Positions 6,861-10,240 of a stretch of DNA of 10,240 nucleotides are shown here, piece by piece. The translations under genes and the position numbers were made by a program. The notes under the pieces were generated by a model. It made no database searches. It was not told the origin of the DNA and saw only the letters and a program-made list of their open reading frames with translations. The first letter of the stretch is position 1; each line of letters begins with the position of its first letter. This stretch comes from Gemmatimonadota bacterium (GTDB lineage: Bacteria > Gemmatimonadota > Gemmatimonadetes > Longimicrobiales > UBA6960), in assembly GCA_019347995.1 (NCBI GenBank), contig JAHWKH010000055.1, positions 1-10,240 on the forward strand, read 5' to 3'.

Positions 6861-7820
6861 TCACCGTCCGGCCCCTCCGATCCGGTACGTGAGCCCCGTC
6901 CAGAGATACTGCGTCCCGAACGTGCGGCTCGGCTTGGTGGAGACGGCGTCGTCGAACGAGAGGTATCCGGTGACGCTCCACCTCTCGTCGACCGCGTAAT
7001 CCGCCGTCAGCGTCAGGTCCTGGCGGCGGTCCTCTCGCCCGAAGTTGCTCGCCGCCGCGGCGTCGGTCGCATAGTCGCGGAGCCGATGCCGGTAGCGGAG
7101 GCTGAGGAACCACGAGGCCGTGGGATTGGAGCGAAGCGTCACCCACAGCGTCCGCTGATCGTAATCCTCCGTATCCGAGACCACGTCGCGGCTACCGAGG
7201 CTGGCGCCGATCTCGGGGAGGAACTCGTAGCCGAAGCCGTAGTAGCGGAGCGCTCCACCCAGGTCGAGCGCCTGGTTGTCCCTCTGCGCCGACGTGCCGT
7301 AGTCCTGGCGGTCGTACACCGCCACCGCCTCGATCTGGAGCGCCCGCAACGGCCGCAGCCGATAGCCCGCGTCGATGATCAGCACGTCGGCGAAGCCCAG
7401 GCTGTCCCCCACCTCCATGCGGGGCGAGCGTGTGCGGTAGGAGATGCGGCCGTCGGCCAGATGGATCCCGCTTGCCCAACGCGCGCCGCCGGCGAGCGCG
7501 AGGCTGGGGTCGAACTCGTCGTAGAGGGTGCCTCCGAACGACGCGTAGGCCTGGGAGCGGGCCATCCCCAGCGGAAGGAGGAGCCGCGTCTCCCCGGTCC
7601 CCGTCACCACGTCCTCCCGCGGAGCGCCGGTCGGCGCCTGGAAGAAGTTTCCGATATAGGCGCCGCCTGCCCTGAACTCGACTTGCATGGGTCCGAGCAG
7701 GGCGGCTGTCCTCGGTGCGGGCACGGTATCCGGCTCCTGGGTCGCGGCCTGCGTCGGCGGGAGCGTCAGGGCGGCGAGGAGTGCCACCGGCAGGGTGCTT
7801 TGGCGGATGCTCGGAATCAT
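6861..7820 (-). CDS. Outer-membrane beta-barrel protein of a polysaccharide gene cluster
   Basis: A 319-aa exported protein. Residues 1-25 form a signal peptide (basic IRQ, hydrophobic PVALLAALTL, then PTQA with likely cleavage after Ala25). The mature part has many short stretches with alternating hydrophobic and polar residues and frequent Tyr, Trp and Arg, as in membrane beta-strands: VEFRAGGAYIG (47-57), LQIEAVAVYD (161-170), TLWVTLRSN (224-232), WFLSLRYRHRLRDY (237-250), RWSVTGYLSFDD (280-291) and YLWTGLTYRIG (305-315). It resembles barrels found in exopolysaccharide loci, but I cannot name a family or show a transport role. Its ATG overlaps the stop of the GT2 gene (ATGA), so it is co-translated with a glycosyltransferase; an outer-membrane part in export or anchoring of a glycan is a fair inference. 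An in-frame start at 8162 was rejected as it lies over GT2 coding sequence. Confidence 0.75.
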   Translation of the reverse strand: MIPSIRQSTLPVALLAALTLPPTQAATQEPDTVPAPRTAALLGPMQVEFRAGGAYIGNFFQAPTGAPREDVVTGTGETRLLLPLGMARSQAYASFGGTLYDEFDPSLALAGGARWASGIHLADGRISYRTRSPRMEVGDSLGFADVLIIDAGYRLRPLRALQIEAVAVYDRQDYGTSAQRDNQALDLGGALRYYGFGYEFLPEIGASLGSRDVVSDTEDYDQRTLWVTLRSNPTASWFLSLRYRHRLRDYATDAAAASNFGREDRRQDLTLTADYAVDERWSVTGYLSFDDAVSTKPSRTFGTQYLWTGLTYRIGGAGR

Positions 7821-8992
7821 GATGACGCCTCCGGCTGGGAGCCGGCGCCCGGGTGCCAGAGCGCCATGCGTTCGCCTCGGAGCACCGCCAGCACGGACAA
7901 GGCAGCGGCGGCGTTCACGAGGCAGAAGTAGTAGGGAATCGACAGAGCGCGCCGCCTTCCGGCGGAACGCCCCTGCAGCAGCGCGCCGAGGGCGGCCAAG
8001 GCATAGAAGGCGATCTGGACCGCCAGCACCTCCCGCCAGGGGAAGCCGCCCTGGAAGGCGAGAATGGCGCTCGAGACCAGGACCAGGGCCAGGAAGAAGG
8101 GGACCATGTATCGCAGCAGCTTGTGCGAGACGAGCTGCACGCTGTAGAAGCCCGACGTCCACAGGGCCGGGCCGAGATCGAGGAGCGCCCGGATGACCTG
8201 GTTGGCGATGCGAACCTTCCTGCGCAGCTCGGTCCCGGCGCCGGAGGGCGGATGCACCAGCGCCACCGCCCGCGGGTCGAGCACGAGCCGATGGCCCTGC
8301 AGCACGACGCGCATCGAGATGCTCATGTCGTCGGCTCCGCTGGGGTCGCCGCCCCTGGCGAAGAGCTCTCTACGAACCGCGTGCAGCGCCCCGTGCGAAG
8401 CGACGGCGCTACCGAATCGGCTTTCCATGGACTTCTGCCACTCGTCGAAGCGCGCGTACAGCCCTTCGCCACGCGCCACCCCCGTGGCTCCTTCCCGTGC
8501 CCGCACCTGCTTCTGCCCGGCCACCCCCCCGACCTCCGGATCGGCGAAGTTCTCCACCAGCCGCTCGATGGAGCCCGGCGCCAGCAGCACGTCGGCGTCG
8601 GTGAAGACCAGGATCTCGCCCGTGGCTGCGGCGACGCCCGCCTCCAGCGCCGCGAGCTTTCCTCTGCGTGGCAGGCGCATCACCGTCACCTCCGGAGCGC
8701 CCACCGCATGCGCCCTGACCTCCGTGGCGTCGGTCGAGCCGTCCGACGCCACCACGATCTCGAGCCGCGCCCGCGGATAGCCGTTGCCGAGCGTGTCGTG
8801 GATCTTCGCCTCGATGGCGGTCTCCTCGTTGTAGGCGGCCACGATCACCGACACCCGCGGCGTGATCGGCCGGCGCAGGACCGGCCGCGGGTACAGGTGC
8901 GCGAGCAGCGCCACAAGGGCGGGGTATCCGGCGTACACGTAGACGATTCCCGCCAGAGACGCGGCGAACAGGACGGTGGCGAAGCTCGTCAT
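7817..8992 (-). CDS. Membrane-bound GT2 family glycosyltransferase
   Basis: A 391-aa inner-membrane glycosyltransferase of family 2. An N-terminal helix (about 4-30) precedes the GT-A domain: VSVIVAAYNEE (47-57), the nucleotide-binding SDGSTD (83-88), the metal-binding TDADV (131-135), and SGADDMSISMRV (218-229), which holds the likely catalytic-base acidic pair Asp221-Asp222. The segment RRKVRIANQVIRAL (257-270) stands where processive synthases have QxxRW; that motif is not present in standard form, so chain polymerisation is not assured. Three or so C-terminal helices follow (about 295-315, 321-340, 350-371). Expected role: transfer of sugar from a nucleotide donor to a lipid-linked or growing surface glycan at the cytoplasmic face. 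The acceptor and sugar are unknown. The ATG overlaps the GT4 stop by one base (TGATG), and its own stop overlaps the beta-barrel start. Confidence 0.88.
   Translation of the reverse strand: MTSFATVLFAASLAGIVYVYAGYPALVALLAHLYPRPVLRRPITPRVSVIVAAYNEETAIEAKIHDTLGNGYPRARLEIVVASDGSTDATEVRAHAVGAPEVTVMRLPRRGKLAALEAGVAAATGEILVFTDADVLLAPGSIERLVENFADPEVGGVAGQKQVRAREGATGVARGEGLYARFDEWQKSMESRFGSAVASHGALHAVRRELFARGGDPSGADDMSISMRVVLQGHRLVLDPRAVALVHPPSGAGTELRRKVRIANQVIRALLDLGPALWTSGFYSVQLVSHKLLRYMVPFFLALVLVSSAILAFQGGFPWREVLAVQIAFYALAALGALLQGRSAGRRRALSIPYYFCLVNAAAALSVLAVLRGERMALWHPGAGSQPEASS
7828..7832 (-). promoter_or_regulatory. Shine-Dalgarno for the beta-barrel gene
   Basis: GGAGG on the minus strand lies 7 nt before the ATG at 7820, inside the last codons of the GT2 gene. 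Together with the following signal peptide it fixes the start. Confidence 0.65.
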
Positions 8993-9993
8993 CACGGGCG
9001 GGGCTCCCGCGCGGCGGCACGGCAGACGACGGCTCCGAGCTCGCGGGCGCGCTCGCGCCACGACGCGTGCCGCGTCCCCTCCCGGGCGGCCGCACCCAGG
9101 CGGCGACGGAGCCCGGTGTCGTCCGCCAGCCTGGCCATGGTCGCCGTCAGCGCCTCCAGGTCGCCGGGGGGAAAGAGCAGGCCGGTGACCTGGTCGCGCA
9201 TCAGCTCGCGAACGGGCGCGAGGTCGGGAGCCACCGTCGCCAGCCCGGCGGCGGCATACTCCAGGAGCTTCATGGGCTGCCCGTAGGTGTTCGTCCCCGC
9301 CAGCACGCCCACGTGGCACGACCCGAGGAGCGCGGGAAGGTCCTGCGAGGGCACGGCACCCGGAGCGCTCATGCGTGACTCGATCCCCAGGGTGCGCGCC
9401 CGCTCGAGCGCAGCGGCCCGGGTGGCGCCGTCGCCCACGAGCAGCAGATGGACCGGTCGCGAGCCGGCCAGCATGGCGACGGCGTCCACGAGGAGGTCGA
9501 CCCGGTGCCACGGCTGGAACGATCCGACGAATACGAAGACGACCGAGCTCGCCGCCGCCCCGGTCCGCTCCCCGCCTACCCCGGCGCGCGGAGCCGCCTG
9601 GTCCCCGTCTCCTGCTGCGTCGGTTCCATTTCCCACGACCGCCAGGGCGGACCGGAGGATGCCGTCGTCCTCGAGCCGCGCGGCCAACGTGCGCGACGAG
9701 ACCACCAGCGTAGCAGCCGCCTCGATCTGCCGCCGGAAGGCGCGCCGCGTGAGCCAGGGCAGCCCGCCCTCCAGGCTCTCCTCCTCGTCCGCCGGAGAGC
9801 AGTCGTCCAACACCAGTGGGAGCCCGGTGAGGCGCGCGGCCACCGCGCCGGACGGCACCCCGTGGACCTGGGTCTCCACCAGGACGTGGGCGCCCTGCTG
9901 GCGGGCGACGGCGGCGATCCGGCGCCCGTGGGCACGGGCGAGGGTGAGGCGTCCGACGTCGCGCAGACCCCAGGCCACCCGACGGGGGAGCAC
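8992..9993 (-). CDS. GT4-type glycosyltransferase, N-terminal domain apparently shortened
   Basis: A 333-aa family 4 (GT-B fold) glycosyltransferase read from a GTG at 9993. The C-terminal nucleotide-sugar domain is complete: FVGSFQPWHRVDLLVDA (155-171), LLLVGDG (183-189), and PMKLLEYAAAGLATVAPDLAPVRE over 240-263, with Glu246 of the donor-binding motif. The acceptor-side N-terminal domain begins abruptly: VLVETQVHGVPSGAVAA, usually near residue 90-100, lies at 38-54, so about 50-60 residues are missing compared with typical 370-420-aa members. The frame stays open upstream, with protein-like sequence only for about ten residues more (AYRGGIRR). Beyond that, good coding sense switches to the methyltransferase frame. 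No clear Shine-Dalgarno precedes the GTG, so the start is uncertain. Neighbouring genes point to surface polysaccharide or glycan synthesis. Whether this product is active is doubtful without the first beta-strands of the fold. Confidence 0.75.
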   Translation of the reverse strand: MLPRRVAWGLRDVGRLTLARAHGRRIAAVARQQGAHVLVETQVHGVPSGAVAARLTGLPLVLDDCSPADEEESLEGGLPWLTRRAFRRQIEAAATLVVSSRTLAARLEDDGILRSALAVVGNGTDAAGDGDQAAPRAGVGGERTGAAASSVVFVFVGSFQPWHRVDLLVDAVAMLAGSRPVHLLLVGDGATRAAALERARTLGIESRMSAPGAVPSQDLPALLGSCHVGVLAGTNTYGQPMKLLEYAAAGLATVAPDLAPVRELMRDQVTGLLFPPGDLEALTATMARLADDTGLRRRLGAAAREGTRHASWRERARELGAVVCRAAAREPRP

Positions 9994-10012
9994 CCGGCGG
10001 ATGCCGCCCCGG

Positions 10013-10240
10013 TACGCCGAGACCCCGGCCGCCGAACCGGACCCCCGCGCTCTCCAGGGAGCCGCCGATACCTGCCCCCAGGTCCAGGAAGTCGTAGTCC
10101 GACAGGTCGACGTCCGAGATGGTGCGCAGGGGTGGGTTCTCCGTGCGAGGTACCGGGAGGGCAGTAGCGTAGTCCCCCGTCGTTCGCACCCCGAGGAGAT
10201 GGGCGGCCGTCCTTGTCGGATGAGGAACTCCGTGAGCTTC
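10013..10240 (-). pseudogene. SAM-dependent methyltransferase fragment, cut off after motif I
   Basis: The minus-strand frame is open from the window edge. It becomes convincingly protein-like at DVDLSDYDFLDLGAGIG, followed by GSLESA and FGGRGLGV, which is motif I and the next strand of a class I SAM-dependent methyltransferase (the FLDLGAGIGGSLE glycine loop binds SAM). In intact members an acidic residue and then the rest of the domain, some 150 residues or more, should follow GLGV. Instead, from about 10012 the frame turns into Pro/Arg/Gly-rich nonsense lying over the GT4 gene. The 5' part is outside the window; a GTG at 10189 is one possible start. In the same frame there is no stop until the end of the GT2 gene, an effect of high GC. 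I infer a truncated gene created by deletion, or an assembly fault. Confidence 0.5.

Noticed and set aside
7821..8162. 114-residue N-terminal extension of the beta-barrel protein
   Set aside because: It lies over the GT2 coding sequence and would bury a clear signal peptide and ribosome site at 7820.

Overview
The window is GC-rich DNA (roughly 70% by eye), almost fully coding, from what looks like a Gram-negative (diderm) bacterium: it carries a predicted lipoprotein and an outer-membrane beta-barrel protein. The phylum cannot be fixed from the sequence. Base composition and gene style would fit Gemmatimonadota or a similar high-GC diderm lineage, but that is a guess. I see no RNA genes, CRISPR arrays, insertion sequences or attachment sites.

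Left half, plus strand (1-5149): one tightly packed operon for a molybdenum hydroxylase-type enzyme of the 4-hydroxybenzoyl-CoA reductase (HcrABC) kind. It runs: the 3' end of the small [2Fe-2S] subunit (hcrC), the molybdopterin subunit (hcrA), a 152-aa membrane-anchored coiled-coil protein, a 350-aa DUF1460 (amidase-like) predicted lipoprotein, and the FAD subunit (hcrB). Junctions are ATGA, TGAATG, a 10-nt gap with a Shine-Dalgarno, and TGATG, so all five are probably co-transcribed and largely translationally coupled. The FAD subunit holds the four-cysteine insertion (Cys123/139/147/156) that in the Thauera enzyme binds the extra [4Fe-4S] cluster. This is the main reason to call the enzyme a reductive, ferredoxin-type 4-hydroxybenzoyl-CoA reductase rather than an ordinary xanthine or CO dehydrogenase. 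Expected job: removal of the para-hydroxyl of 4-hydroxybenzoyl-CoA to give benzoyl-CoA, a step in anaerobic degradation of phenolic compounds. Two envelope genes between its subunits are unexpected.

Middle, minus strand (5157-6662): an SLC13/DASS-family anion:sodium symporter, convergent with hcrB across 7 bp. A 198-bp gap upstream holds a plausible sigma70-like promoter (TTGCAC-17-CACAAT), so it is probably its own transcription unit.

Right half, minus strand (6861-10240): an overlapping envelope-polysaccharide operon, transcribed leftward: methyltransferase fragment, GT4-type glycosyltransferase, membrane-bound GT2 glycosyltransferase, outer-membrane beta-barrel protein. Near 10013-10025 a methyltransferase reading frame stops making sense just after its SAM-binding motif. 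The GT4, which lacks its usual N-terminal portion, becomes sensible in another frame at the same place. That looks like a deletion junction, or an assembly chimera, joining two broken genes.
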